A stretch of DNA of 64,000 nucleotides from Atherix ibis (Eukaryota; Arthropoda; Insecta; Diptera; Athericidae), in the NCBI GenBank assembly GCA_958298945.1, contig OY282605.1, forward strand, positions 39,534,811-39,598,810. The letters are read 5' to 3'. Under the pieces are notes generated by a model. It was not told the origin of the DNA, ran no database searches, and saw only the letters and a list, made by a program, of their open reading frames with translations. A program made the translations under genes and the position numbers. Below, one piece after another: positions 43,480 through 54,799 of this stretch (positions within the stretch are counted from its first letter, which is position 1; each line of letters opens with the position of its first letter).

Positions 43480-45235
43480 ATCACATTTTGTTTTATTTTT
43501 ATCATTTAAAATATTGTACGAGATATGCTTGAATAGGTTTTTTTTAACATTATTATTATATGAATAATATTCCGTATATTAAGTGATAAAATTATTTGTC
43601 TTATATTTCTTTAATATAAAATTTATATTATTTTTTTTTTTAAATAAAATAATTTGGCAACAATAACAAAAAAAAAAGATTTCGTAAAAATTTTTAAATC
43701 ATTTTTTTTTTAAAGTAATTTCTCGAAACTTTTATTCTGAATTGTAAATTCTTAGACCAACGACAACTTAGACCATTCGGCGACAACTAAATAGCACTTC
43801 AGCCATGTCTACATTCGAAGTCAAGCTTGCTGCATACTAGACGCATTTATTCTAATGTCTCTAAATCGTGGCTATTCAATATAAAAAAATATTTTGTTAA
43901 TGTAATTGCATGCTTAAAAAGTATAAATACTAAAAAAATATTTCTAATTTATGAAAATATTCAGAAAAAAATAATTCTGTATATTTTATATATTGTCATA
44001 AATCTAACTGAGTGCATAGTTAATTATTGGTAATTTATAAGCGGAAAAACTGGTGTTTGCATAACAGGAATTGTAATATTTTTAATAAATTTCTTTTGTT
44101 AAAATTTTAATATTGAATTAAGTTTGGGTGACGATAGATGAACTTAAATAGTATCCGGAAATAAGCTTTGTTAAAATCTCCACATTGCCACTTTTGTGAT
44201 ATCATATCTAAGAATAGGCGTTAGCCCACACTCACTACTGTAGAGAAGATTCGTTTTCATTCACTAACTATTCATGATCTTCAAAAATTTGAATTAATTC
44301 TTAAATAAATTATAAAAAAATTTTCAACAATCGAAAGTTTCTCTACTTAATAAGGAAAGATGATAAAAATGTTAATTAATGAAGTTATTAATTCTTCGCG
44401 TGTTTGAACAACTTGTCTGGTCTCCAAATTACTATTCGCATGGACAGTCTTTGGCGTTGTTGTGATATTCACACCTAAAAATTTGTATTTTTATTAAAGA
44501 TAGCCTTCAGTGATTGATTTTCTTGTTTTTATATTTTTTTTGAAATTCTTTTTAAACTGAATAATTTAAAAAATATATATAAATGGTATTTTAAAGCAAA
44601 AATCCAACATAAAAAAAATTAATTTCAGTTAAAATTGATTCCAGTTAAAAAGTTTTCAACAAAGTCAAGTCAGCGAAATGTGCTCTCCCTCTCTTTGGTT
44701 TTATACTCGTAGATCCTTAAATCGAAGTGGTAACGGTTATTATTATTAGTGATTTTCGAAGAAAACTTTCTGTTTATTTTTTTTTTATTTTCTCTTCATA
44801 ATAATCAAAAAGTTTTGCTTTGAAAACTTTTCTGATAGACAGAATTAACTTATATTTGATAGATTTCAGAAAAAATATCCTAAAGCACAAGCAATAACAT
44901 ATAGACTTTGAAACTTAATTATTTTTCATTATTTATTTATTATTTTTTCAAGGAATAAAAGGAGATATGAGAAAAATTATTATACATGCTCAGATAGATA
45001 CTTCTTATTTTGTACATGAAAATAATTTTATATGATCGATTTTTGACAATATCAATGCTAAAGTCTAACTTTTAAATTGCTTAAAAATTTGAACAAAAGC
45101 CGTCTTATTTATAAAACTATTAAAAGAAAAAATAGAAAAACTCGAAGATATTTTTAGTTTAACACATGTGCTTTGGATAAATTTTTCACATTTTCTGATT
45201 GTATTTTCTTCTTCTTCTAAATTGTTTATTTAAAT
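43480..45235. other. AT-rich spacer, no supported gene
   Basis: On the minus strand near 44490-44400 a stretch reads LGVNITTTPKTVHANSNLET, faintly like a LINE segment after the RT (YLGVxIT), but there is no other LINE motif. Otherwise AT-rich and featureless. Confidence 0.35.
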
Positions 45236-45239
45236 TGCT

Positions 45240-47480
45240 GAATCTTCATTTTAAAGTGGGTTCTAATTGGGGAAAATCATCCCCAATAGCAAAAATTTAT
45301 TTGGACAGATTTTTTTGAAGTGAACCTTAATTGGGCAGATTTCAAGTTGGCACTAATCACCTGTTTCTAGAATTGCTGAATCCTTTCTAGAATGTCACTT
45401 TTTTAGAATAAATTCAAAACGGAGTAAAAAAAGCTTAAATTAAGTAAGATAGATCATGAAAGGACTCAATTGAACAGATCCTAAAGATGATTTTATATAT
45501 TGTTTTAGAAATTACTGAGACCTTTTTAGGATATCACTTTTATAAAAGCAAATGATTACCGGAAATGATAGTTAAAATTTTGTTCGAGGGATCCTAAAGG
45601 AGATTTTAACTGTGCAGATTCTATAGAAGGACCTTTTCATATTGTTTTTTTTAAATTGCCAAGTTGGACGGATCATGAAGGAGATTTAAATTTTGCAGAT
45701 TCTGTAGAAAGACGTTTTCATATATTTTATTTTTAAATTGCCAAGTTGGACAGATCCTTAAGGATATTTAATTTAGGCAGATTCTGTAGAAGGCTCTTTT
45801 CATATATATTTTTTTGAATTGCCAAGTTGGGCGGATCCTAAAGGAGATTTAAATTGGGCAAATTCTGAAGAAGGACCTTTTCATAAATTTTTTTTAAATT
45901 GCCAAGTTAGACGGATCCTAAAGGATATTTAAATTGGGCAGATTCTGTAGAAAGCTCTTTTCATATATATTTTTTTAAATTGTCAAGTTGGACGGATCCT
46001 TAAGGAGATTTAAATTGCGCGGATTCTGTAGAAGGACCTTTTCATATATTTTTTCTTAAATTGTCAAGTTGGACGGATCCTAAAGGAGATTTAAACTGCG
46101 CAGATTCTGTAGATGGACCTTTTCATATATATTTTTTTTAAATTGTTAAGTTGGACGGATCCTAAATGAGATTTAAATTGCGCGGATTCTGTAGAAGGAC
46201 CTTTTCATATATTTTTTCTTAAATTGTCAAGTTGGACGGATCCTAAAGGAGATATAAACTGCGCAGATTCTGTAGATGGACCTTTTCATATATTTTTTTT
46301 TAAATTGTCAAGTTGGACGGATCCTAAAGGAGATTTGAACTGCGCAGATTCTGTAGAAGGACCTTTTCATATATTTTTTTTTTAAATTGTTAAGTTGAAC
46401 GGATCCAAAAGGAGATTTAAAATGCGCAGATTCTGTAAACGGACATTTTCATATATATTTTAGAAATTACTGATTCCTTTTTAGGATGTCACTTTTATGA
46501 AAGCAAATTATTACCAAAAATAATAGTTCAAATTTAGTTGGGGGAATCCTAAAACAGATTTAAATTGCACAGATTCTGTAAAAGAACCTTCTCATTTTTT
46601 TTTTAAATTAGTGAATCCTTTCTAGGGTGTCTCTTTTTTAAAATAAAATCATCATCGGGAGTAATAGTTCAAATTTTGTAAGACAGATCCTGCAAAATAT
46701 CCCAATTGGACAGATCCTGAAAAAAAGTTCAAGTTGACACTGACCATCTATGCGTGAAACTGCAAAATATTTTTTAAGAATTGACTGAGTCCTTTTTAAG
46801 ATGTCATTTTTTTTGTGGAAGCAAATTATCACCGGAAATAATAGTTCAAATTAAGTTGGAGGGATCCTAAAGATCCTAAAGACCGGATAATTTCATATAT
46901 TTTTTTTAAATTGTTGAATCCTTTATAGAATATTTCTTTTTAAAAAAAAGGACATCATCAGAAGTAATAGTTCAAATTTAGTGAGACACATCTTGGACAA
47001 GATTTCCAGTTAACATGCATGGCCTGTTTGTGAAGTTTCGCATAATTTTAAAAAAAATTCTTGAATCCCTTCGAAAATGTCACTTTTTTAGAATAAAATC
47101 AAAATGGAGTAAAAAAAAACTTAAATTATGGTAACACAGATTCCAGGAAGACCTCAATTTTACAGATCATCCAGACGGTTTTATATATATTTTTTAAAAT
47201 TACTTTATCCTTTCTAGGATGTCTCTTTTTTTTTAAAAAAATCATCAGTGCAGAAAATTTAGTGGTCCTAGAATGTACCTAGATAAGAGTGGTACTGGAG
47301 CAGATTTTTAGTTGACACTCGTCACCTGTTTGTGCAGTCCCATAGTTTCCTTAAAAAAATTTTGAATCCTTTTACTTGGATTTTTTTTATAATAATATAT
47401 TATAGATTAAATTTAGTTAAGCAGATCGTGGAATAGTCCCGAAAATTTTAAGTTGACACTAATCACGTGTTTGGTGATTT
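45240..47480. repeat. Complex minisatellite, core period about 81 bp
   Basis: In 45650-46430 about ten units of about 81-82 bp carry AAGTTGGACGGATCCTAAAG, GAGATTTAAAYTGCGCAGAT and TCTGTAGAAGGACC. Flanking parts (45240-45640, 46440-47480) hold longer, more diverged units with GAATCCTTTCTAGAATGTCA and AGTTGACACTAATCACCTGT, recurring with irregular spacing. CACTTTTTTAGAATAAA with CGGAGTAAAAAA or TGGAGTAAAAAA occurs at both ends (about 45400 and 47085). I found no transposase motif in either strand, so its origin is unknown. Confidence 0.88.
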
Positions 47481-47915
47481 TCGAATGGATTATGCCATTA
47501 TAAGAAGAGATGAGCTCCTTAGGGCAAAGGCAGAATTTAATATTCACTGAGAAACTTATCAGTATAAATAGTGTGACTATAGCAAATATCGAATGCACCA
47601 TAAGGTATGAGTCCTTCTTTAATTTTCCAAATAAATTAAGGCGTTGTCTCATAATCTGTTCAATCTTTGTCTCAAAAAATAGTGCATCAGGACGGAGTCA
47701 ATATATATGGCGATATAATTATCAAATCCCTTTAATTATTTATCTATGCTGAGGATATTAAAATTATTGGGCACAGCCATCATAGTGTCAGTGTGACTTT
47801 TGTAGCTTTGGAGAAAATACCGAATTTTGTGGGACGACCAAAAATATAATCGGTGTGGAAATAAAGGTAAGAATAGTCCCAAATTAATTCCATGAGTTAT
47901 CAAGGTATAACTTAA
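47480..47915. other. Spacer, nothing recognised
   Basis: Two overlapping frames (47413-47652 minus, 47510-47752 plus) have no recognisable domain. Confidence 0.4.
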
Positions 47916-47918
47916 AAC

Positions 47919-48300
47919 CTTACAATTTGCTGACCTTTATATGTGGCTCTTTTTTCTATCGCGTGAATAGAGGTCTTGGAAACCACAGAATCCTTTTTGT
48001 CAATAAAAATCCATTGATTACTAAAATCACATAAACTTTTATCAGGTGAATCAAGGTGCAGTTTTATACGATAAAACCTTACAATTTGCTGACCTTTACA
48101 TGTGGCTCTTTTTTTATTATGTAAACGGGGGTCTTGGAATCCACAGTATCCTTTTTGTTAGTAAAAACCAGTTGATTAAAAAAATCAAATAGACTTTTAT
48201 CAGGTGAATCAAGGTGCCGTTTTATACCTTAAAATCTTACAATTTGCTGACCTTTATAAGTGGTTCCAGTTGTTTTTGAGCAACTTTAAGTGATTCTTGG
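47919..48300 (-). repeat. 158-bp tandem repeat containing a Fam4 third-Asp segment
   Basis: CTTACAATTTGCTGACCTTT begins at 47919, 48078 and (with one change) 48236, so periods are 159 and 158 bp. On the minus strand each unit contains HLDSPDKSLCDFSNQWIFID or a variant, and KKDSVVSKT, matching the SPDLSPCDFF and xKKxIPVVxxP text of Fam4. It shares the TTTATCAGGTGAATC and GTCTTGGAAACCACAG blocks with the 84-bp array at 52.4 kb but adds about 75 bp of other sequence per unit. Confidence 0.8.
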
Positions 48301-48612
48301 TAGGTTAGAAAGAAAATTCGTTAGCAAGGTTTATGGTGATCTGCCTGTGAATATGGAAACTGAACAATTAGACTTAAATATTCTGTCGCGAAGCTGAAAA
48401 ATAAAAATATCATGTTTTCAATGGTAACTCGAAAAAGGAGTCTTCTCCGGAAACTCAATTTGCATACGTGTAGTGTAAGGCATAAGCACTTTCCCCTCAA
48501 CCCCTCTTAAAAAAGACAAACTGCATTGAGCGAAATCTAAATTCGTTGAAATAGGTATTTTAATAACAATAATCATAAGAAAAATATCTAAAAAGATTCC
48601 TGAAATTTTATC
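48301..48612. other. Spacer, nothing recognised
   Basis: No motif or repeat found before the next mariner TIR. Confidence 0.4.
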
Positions 48613-48614
48613 TA

Positions 48615-49235
48615 TTAGGTTGTCCGGAAAGTAATTTCGTTGTTTCCCAACTACTGGAAGGCCAATTGTAGCTGATGAAGAAAACATTAAGAGCATTAAT
48701 TGATGCAAACCGGAGAATTACAACTTGTGAGATTACTGAGAAATTAAATATATCAGATTCGATCGTACATGATCATTTTAAATGGCTAGGTTTAATCTCA
48801 AAGCTCGACATTGGGGTTCCTCATCTCCTTACGGAAAAAAATTTGTGCCGTCGCATAAACATTTGTGATTTGCTTCTGAAACGCCAAAAAAATAATCTCT
48901 TTTTGAAGGGTATCATCGCTGGGGGATGAAAAATGGGTTGTCTTCAAAAAAGTTAAGGGCAAAAGATCCTGGGGCCGGAAAGATGAACCGGCTCAAAGCA
49001 CTTCGAAAACCAATATTCATCTTAAAAGGGTTATACTATCTGTTTGGTGGGATTTCAAAAGAATCGTTTATTTTTCACCTCTTACCGAGCAACACAAAGA
49101 TCGATTCTGAAGTATACTGTCATTAGTTGGACAAATTGAATGATTCACTTAAAGAAAAAAGGCCAATAAATAAACTATTCGGTTGTTCGGTAAGTAATTT
49201 AGTAATGAAACGAAATTACTTTCCGGACAACCCAA
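48615..49235 (+). mobile_element. Fam1 mariner, internally deleted, both TIRs
   Basis: TA flanks (48613-48614, 49236-49237) bound TIRs TTAGGTTGTCCGGAAAGTAA and its near-inverse. The plus-strand frames give KTLRALIDANRRITTCEIT and EKLNISDSIVHDHFKWLG (second HTH half), NICDLLLKR, a frameshifted first-Asp block, then RLKALRKPIFILK and ELLPSNT-like text as in the 13.8-kb copy, and LDKLNDSLKEKRP. There it stops: the second and third Asp and the C-terminus are missing. Just inside the right end, GGTTGTTCGGTAAGTAATTT (49181-49200) is an extra TIR copy facing the real one. At 621 bp this is a MITE-like deletion derivative. Confidence 0.9.
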
Positions 49236-49239
49236 TATT

Positions 49240-51225
49240 TTAACTTTACTCAAATTACCTCCTTTAACGTTGTTATATAAATATTCTTTATTTTGTTATG
49301 GTTAGTATTTTTATTTTAAGTAGATTCAGTTCTATTTATGAAGGAAAGAATTATTAACAAAAGCTTTTCCCAAAAAAGTTTAGTTGAAAACTAACAAAAG
49401 TCAAATTAATAGTTTAAAGCTTAAAATAATTATCAAAAATTTGTATTTTCATTTTGTAATTTATTTATATGAACTTAGGTAATATCTAAAATTAAATTTG
49501 ATATTGTAACCATCGATACCTTTTGTTGACATTTGGAAATAAAGAAAAAATTGCCTGACTCATTAACCGGTTTAAAGTTGCAATTTGTTTTAATTAACTT
49601 TTCAGACAATAAACTATTAGCTTCTAATATTCTATCGATTAAGTAGTCAGGATTAACTTTATGTTAACTTATAAGCCAGACTATTCATATAAAAAGTACA
49701 AACGAATCTTTTCACCACACATAAAAGAAGTTGTATGACAAGAATTCTTTGGGATAAAAATCATTCTTGTATGGTATAAGATATACAAAAAAAAACTTTG
49801 GATATAAAATATTTGTTATCTAATAAACATAGAATAATTAACCGAGGTTTTATAAGAAATGAAAAGATATTTTTAGAAGAGGAAAGTGATCATTAGAAGA
49901 TGAAACAGAAAATTTTCAAATTCCCAACTTAAGACGAAGACAAACATTTTGATCGTATAATCTTATGGGTTCATAGTGGACAGCAAAAAGCTTTCGTTCT
50001 TAATATGTGCGTTGTTGAAAAAAATTTTTTTTATTTAAAAAATATTTTTATTCAAAATTTCAAATTGCGTTTTTTTTTTCTCCAATTTAATTGATTTGAC
50101 ATTTCAAGGTCAAAAGTTTTGGTGTTTTTTCTTTGAATTTATTGTACAGGTGTTGTTATCTATCTACAAAAACCTTGAATAAAAAATAGATAAAAACATT
50201 TTTGTTGAATCGAAAATTACCAAAAATTAATTTATTATTGTGAAGAGTTTTCGCATAGTGACATTATTTTTTTTGTATATTTTTTGTTGTATATTTTTGG
50301 ACAGTTTTTGATTGTCAAAAAACAAAAAAAAATAAAAAAAAAACTTTTTTTTTTTTAAGTTTTATGAGAAATTTTATAAAAATAAATTAAAATAAAAAAT
50401 AAAAAGAAGAAAAGTTGAACAAATAATTTTTACAAATATTCTCAGTTTAAGCTCACTAAATAAATGTGAATAAAATTTGAATTACAAACAAACCAAATCT
50501 ACGAAAATTTTTAGTAGTTCACAATTCAATTATGTGTAAATTTTTGGATTTCTTTTTAGAGAGAAACTATTATAAATATTTTTTTTTTGGGGGACAAAAA
50601 GAAAATACAAAATTTACAATAAAGCTCAAGGAAAAGTGATTTTGTGGAAAACTAAATTTTTAGTTTGTAGTTTTTATAGTTAAATATGTTAACGATGGTT
50701 GGCCAAATGTCTGTGATTTGAATTTAGTTTTAATACTTACGAGCAGTATGTATGCCACTGTATTTTTTTTGAATATATTTTATAAATGAATATTTATTAG
50801 AAAACTATTGTTTTAGCTTTTATTGTTAAGAAATAAATTTAAATCTAAATTAGAAATAGAAATAGGGTCTAGGAGAAAAACATTTGTAATCTGGTTTAAG
50901 TTTTTTTATGGCGACATAAATTATTGCACAGAATTTTTTTTTGTGAAGCATATAAAACAGTAAGTTTTTATTTATCGTTTAATATTATATAACTTCTAAC
51001 GAAACAATAAGTGCAAATTTTAATCTAAAAAACCTCCAAAACTATTTATACGAGTCCAGTCTGATAAGTCAATGATAAATGAAATAAAAAATTGATTATT
51101 TTTAAAAATAGTTTTTTATTTCAGTCATGGAACTATTAACAATGGAATCACGTATTTATAATTATCCAAACAAATTTTAATTAGCAAATAGGCGGTCTGT
51201 AAAAATAAACTTTTCTAAAAATTCG
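49240..51225. other. Very AT-rich spacer
   Basis: Long A/T homopolymers and no ORF of note. No tandem array detected. Confidence 0.5.
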
Positions 51226-51229
51226 TCTT

Positions 51230-51845
51230 TAGCAACGAAGCATATTTTCATATTGATGGGAATGTTAACAAATAAAATTTTCAAATCTGGAATATGGATA
51301 ACTCTCATGTGAATTTTGAAAAAACCAATGCTTCATAAAAAAGTCACCGTTCTTTTTCGAAAATATTAATGCAGAGGACTTACAGTGAATTCTGAAGAAA
51401 GTCGTCGTGCTATGTTAACAAACTTTTTGTGGCCAAAATTAAATTAATTAAATATGAATTAGGTATGTCTTTTAACAAGATGGCGTTAGAAGCCGCAAAA
51501 TACTTCAAAATATTAAAATTTAATTCACTAAATCCAATGATCGAATAATCCAATGAAACACTGATGTCAGTTGGCCGCCAAGATCTTCCGATTTGACATC
51601 GTTGGACATTTTTCTTTGGGACTATTTAAAAAGTTAAGTGTATGTCGATCATCCAAGAACAGTTCAAGATCTAAAGAATAACATCAGACAAGAAACTGAG
51701 GCCGTTGATCCACTTTTATTGGTAAAAGTCATAGAAAACTTCGACGTGCGGATGCATTCCTGCAAACTGAGTTGTGGTGGTCACATGAATATTATTATTT
51801 TTGTGCATTATTACTATAGATTGCACTTTCCTTTTTACTTTCAGT
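51230..51845 (+). pseudogene. Fam5 transposase remnant, catalytic domain
   Basis: This is the best Fam5 copy here. NEAYFHIDGNVNK (about 51235, first catalytic acid block SDEAHFHLDG) is followed by NFQIWNMDNSHVNFEK and MLTNFLWPK, a decayed second-Asp block (QDGVRSRKIL), WPPRSSDLTSLDIFLWDYLK at about 51572-51631 (third catalytic Asp), then the 70-codon frame VYVDHPRTVQDLKNNIRQET and CGGHMNIIIF, which is the normal C-terminus (LSRGGHxxDIIFH). Several frameshifts remain. The HTH region is absent upstream. Confidence 0.85.
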
Positions 51846-51984
51846 TTTAAAAAGAACCCACAGATGGCCTACTTTTCATGTATTTATGATTAGTTGATTT
51901 TTTCTACAATATGTCGCGGTTTTGCCCTTCAAATTAGTTACGTATTTGCTTGGGTACCTACACATCGGCAGAGACATTCTTCCA

Positions 51985-52400
51985 CCCTTTTTAGCATTGC
52001 TGAAATGCTTCAATTGGAATCAACTTCAGCTGCTCGGTTATACTCCTTTCTATGTTATTGACAGTACCAAGATGGCGTTCTTTTATGCGGTGTTTTTGAT
52101 ATTGGAAAATTAAAAAGGCATATAGACAGTGATCAGGTGAATATGGAAATCCGTTTTTCGGACCCAAATTCCTTGATGGAGATGGTCGCGCGACAGAAGT
52201 CCTGTAATGTCTGATCTGATAAAAAGAACCATTTTTTTAATTCTTTTAAAGATTTTTCATAAAAAAACATAATGGGCAGTTTGTTTTGATGGCACAAATT
52301 ATTTGTCAACAATCCATCTACTGCCAAAGAATAATTGAAGGATTCTCGTTTCGTTGTTCGTCTTTAGCTGCATTTCGGCACTCCAAAATTCTATTTGCTA
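51985..52400 (-). pseudogene. Fam4 mariner, catalytic to C-terminal part
   Basis: Minus strand, from high to low coordinate: VDGLLTNNLCHQ and MFFYEKSLKELKKWFF (family form SRGIVHKEFxPxGQTVNxxFYxEVLxRLKK), SIKEFGSEKRISIF (xxxFLTKKRIPVF, after the second Asp), IHLITVYMPF-type text for SPDLSPCDFF in a shifted frame, then RHLGTVNNIERSITEQLKLI and PIEAFQQC (C-terminus). About 30 codons with the second Asp are lost. The 84-bp array listed next starts on its upstream side. Confidence 0.82.
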
Positions 52401-54440
52401 TCCAATCACATGGAATTATATCAGATGAATAGGGGTCTTGGGCCTATTTTTGCCAATAAAAATCTGTTAATTAAAAATATTACATTGTATTTTATCAGGT
52501 AAATTAAAAAAATCGCATGGGTTTTTATTAGATGAATAGGATTTCTGGGAACCACAGGAATCTTATTTTTTCAATAAACATTCGTTGATTAAAAAATCAC
52601 AAGAACTTTTAGCAGGTGAGAAGGGTTCTTGGTAAACACAGGAACTATTTTAATAAAAACCCGTTGATTCAAAAAAATCACATGAACGGTGAATGGAAGG
52701 GTTTTGGAAACTACAGGAATCCTTTTTGTCAATAAAAACAATTTGAAAAAAAAAACAAATGGACTTTTATCAGGTGAATAGGGGATTTTGGAACCACAGG
52801 AATTATTTTTTTCAATAAAAATCCGTTAATTAAAAAAATCACATGGACTTTTATCAGGTGCATAGGGGATCTTGGGCACCTCAGGACCTAATTTTGCCAA
52901 TAAAAATCCGTTAATTAAAAAAATTAAATGCACTTTTATCAGGTAAAGTGAGGGGTCTTAGGAACCACAGGAATTTTTTTAAATAAAATCCCGTTGCCCT
53001 ATTTTATTAGATGAATAGGGTTTCTGGGTACCACAGGAATCTTTTTTTTCAATAAAAATTCGTTGATTAAAAAATCACAAGGACTTTTACAGGTGAGAAG
53101 GGTTATTGGTAACCACAGGAACTATTTTAATAAAAACCCGTTAAATAACGACACATGGACTTTTGTCAGGTGAATGGAGGGGTTTTGGGAACCACAGGAA
53201 TTTTTTTTTAAATAAAAACCCGTTGATTAAAAAAATCACATGGGCTTTTATCAGGTTGATAGGGTTTTTGGGCACTGCAGAAATCCTTTTCTTTCAATAA
53301 AACTCCGTTAGCTAAAAAAAAACGCATGGGCTTTTATCAGATGAATAGGGTTCCGCGGAACCACAGGAATATTTTTTTTTCAATAAAAATTCGTTGACTT
53401 TAAGCAGGTGAGAAGGGTTCCTAGTAATCACAGGAACTCTTTTAATAAAAACCCGTTGATTCAGAAAAATAACATGAACTTTTATCAGGGTAAATGGAGG
53501 GGTTTTGGGAACTACAGGAATCCTTTTTGTCAATAAAAACAATTTGAAAAAACAAGTGGACTTTTATCATTGAAACCACATCAATAATTTTTTTTTTTCA
53601 ATAAAAATCCGTTGATTCAAAAAATTCACGTGGAATTTTATCAGGTGAATAGCGAGTTTTGGGAACCACAGGAATTTTTTTTTTAATAAAAAACCGTTAA
53701 TTAAAAAAATAAATGGAATATTATAACGTGAATAGGGGTCTTCAAAACCACATTAATCTTCTTTTTTTTCAATAAAACCCCGTTGATTCAAAAAAATCAC
53801 GTGGACTTTTATCAGGAGAATAGGGTTTTTAAGAACCACAGGAATTTTTTTTCAATAAAAATTCGTTCATTAAAAAAAACCAAAATGGATTTTTATCAGG
53901 TGAATAAAGGTCTTGGAGACGACAGGAATGCTTTTAACAATAAAAACCCGGTGATTCAAAAAAATCACATTGACTTTTATCAGGTAAATGGTGGCCTTGG
54001 GAACCACAGAAATTGATTTTTCCAATAAAAACTCTTTGATTAAAAATATCACATGAACTTTTATCAGTTAATTAAGGGTCTTGGAAATCATAAAAATCCT
54101 TTTTTTTTAAATAAAAACCCGTTGATTAAAAAGTCACATAAATTTTTATCAGATGAGGAGGGATCTTGGAAACCACAGGAATCCTTTTTGTCAATAAGAA
54201 CCCATTAATTAAAATAATAAATGGACTTTTTTTTACGTGAATAGAGGTCTTGGGAACCACAGGAGTTCTTTCATTAAATAAAAACCCGTTGATCAAAAAG
54301 TTACAGGGATTTTTATTAGGTGAATGCAGGGATTTTGAGCGCCACAGAAATTTTTTTTTTAATCAAAACCTGTTGATTAAAAAAATACATGGATTTTTAT
54401 CAGATGATTAGAGGTCTTGGGGAACTACTGGAATTCTTTT
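52400..54440 (-). repeat. 84-bp tandem array from a mariner third-Asp coding segment
   Basis: About 25 units are present. The plus-strand unit carries TTTTATCAGGTGAATAGGG, TCTTGGGAACCACAGGAATC, CAATAAAAATCCGTTGATTA and AAAATCACATGGAC, in lengths near 80-86 bp with a modal 84 bp. On the minus strand it encodes PYSPDKSPCDFF in one frame and NxFLxKKRIPVVPKTP in another. Together these are the mariner stretch FLTKKxIPVVPQPPYSPDLSPCDFF ending at the third catalytic Asp. A higher-order pattern of roughly 330-470 bp is marked by GGTGAGAAGGGTT (at about 52616, 53090, 53407). Frames such as 53312-53542 and 53783-54016 are array by-products. Confidence 0.92.
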
Positions 54441-54795
54441 TTTCAATGATGGAAAAATCCAAACTAAAAAACCCTTTAAAGATTTCTTTATAAAAAACAT
54501 GGGTGGTAGTTAATCCTACAAATAAAAATTCTTTGTTAACAATCCCTCTGCTGCCAAAAGAACAAATGACGGCTTCTCTGAAAAGAGATTCATCTTCCAA
54601 AAATGCTTTAGGGTACCGAAAAATTTGCCGTTCTAATAAGAAAAACTCTATATAGGCTCATTGTAACTTTTTCTAAGTCAAACTGGAAAATTCACTAATC
54701 GTAACCATAGAAAAGATGGCATATATGTATTACCTGTCTCTCGTCCTGGCTCTTGTTTAAAAATGTTGGCGTCACGATCTTGTACAAAATAAAAT
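54400..54795 (-). pseudogene. Fam4 mariner, upstream part of the same copy
   Basis: The 66-codon minus-strand frame contains ICSFGSRGIVNKEFLF and THVFYKEIFKGFF, matching FFDSRGIVHKEFxP...VNxxFYxEVLxRL of the mariner middle domain. Higher up, 54645-54710 matches the HTH-array unit of the 41-43 kb block (AGGCTCATTGTAACTTTTTC against AGGCTCGTTGCAACTTTTCG), and 54727-54780 matches the flank at 38.93 kb. The order supports a single Fam4 copy spanning 52.0-54.8 kb, with the 84-bp array inside. The middle domain occurs twice (here and at 52.2-52.3 kb), on both sides of the array. Confidence 0.78.
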
Positions 54796-54799
54796 ACAT

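Noticed and set aside
44400..44500. LINE fragment reading LGVNITTTPK on the minus strand
   Set aside because: A single short likeness without RT, RNase H or zinc-knuckle motifs nearby.
53312..54016. Frames in the 84-bp array as possible functional peptides
   Set aside because: They derive from decayed transposase text with mixed frames and no start context or conservation of one frame across units.
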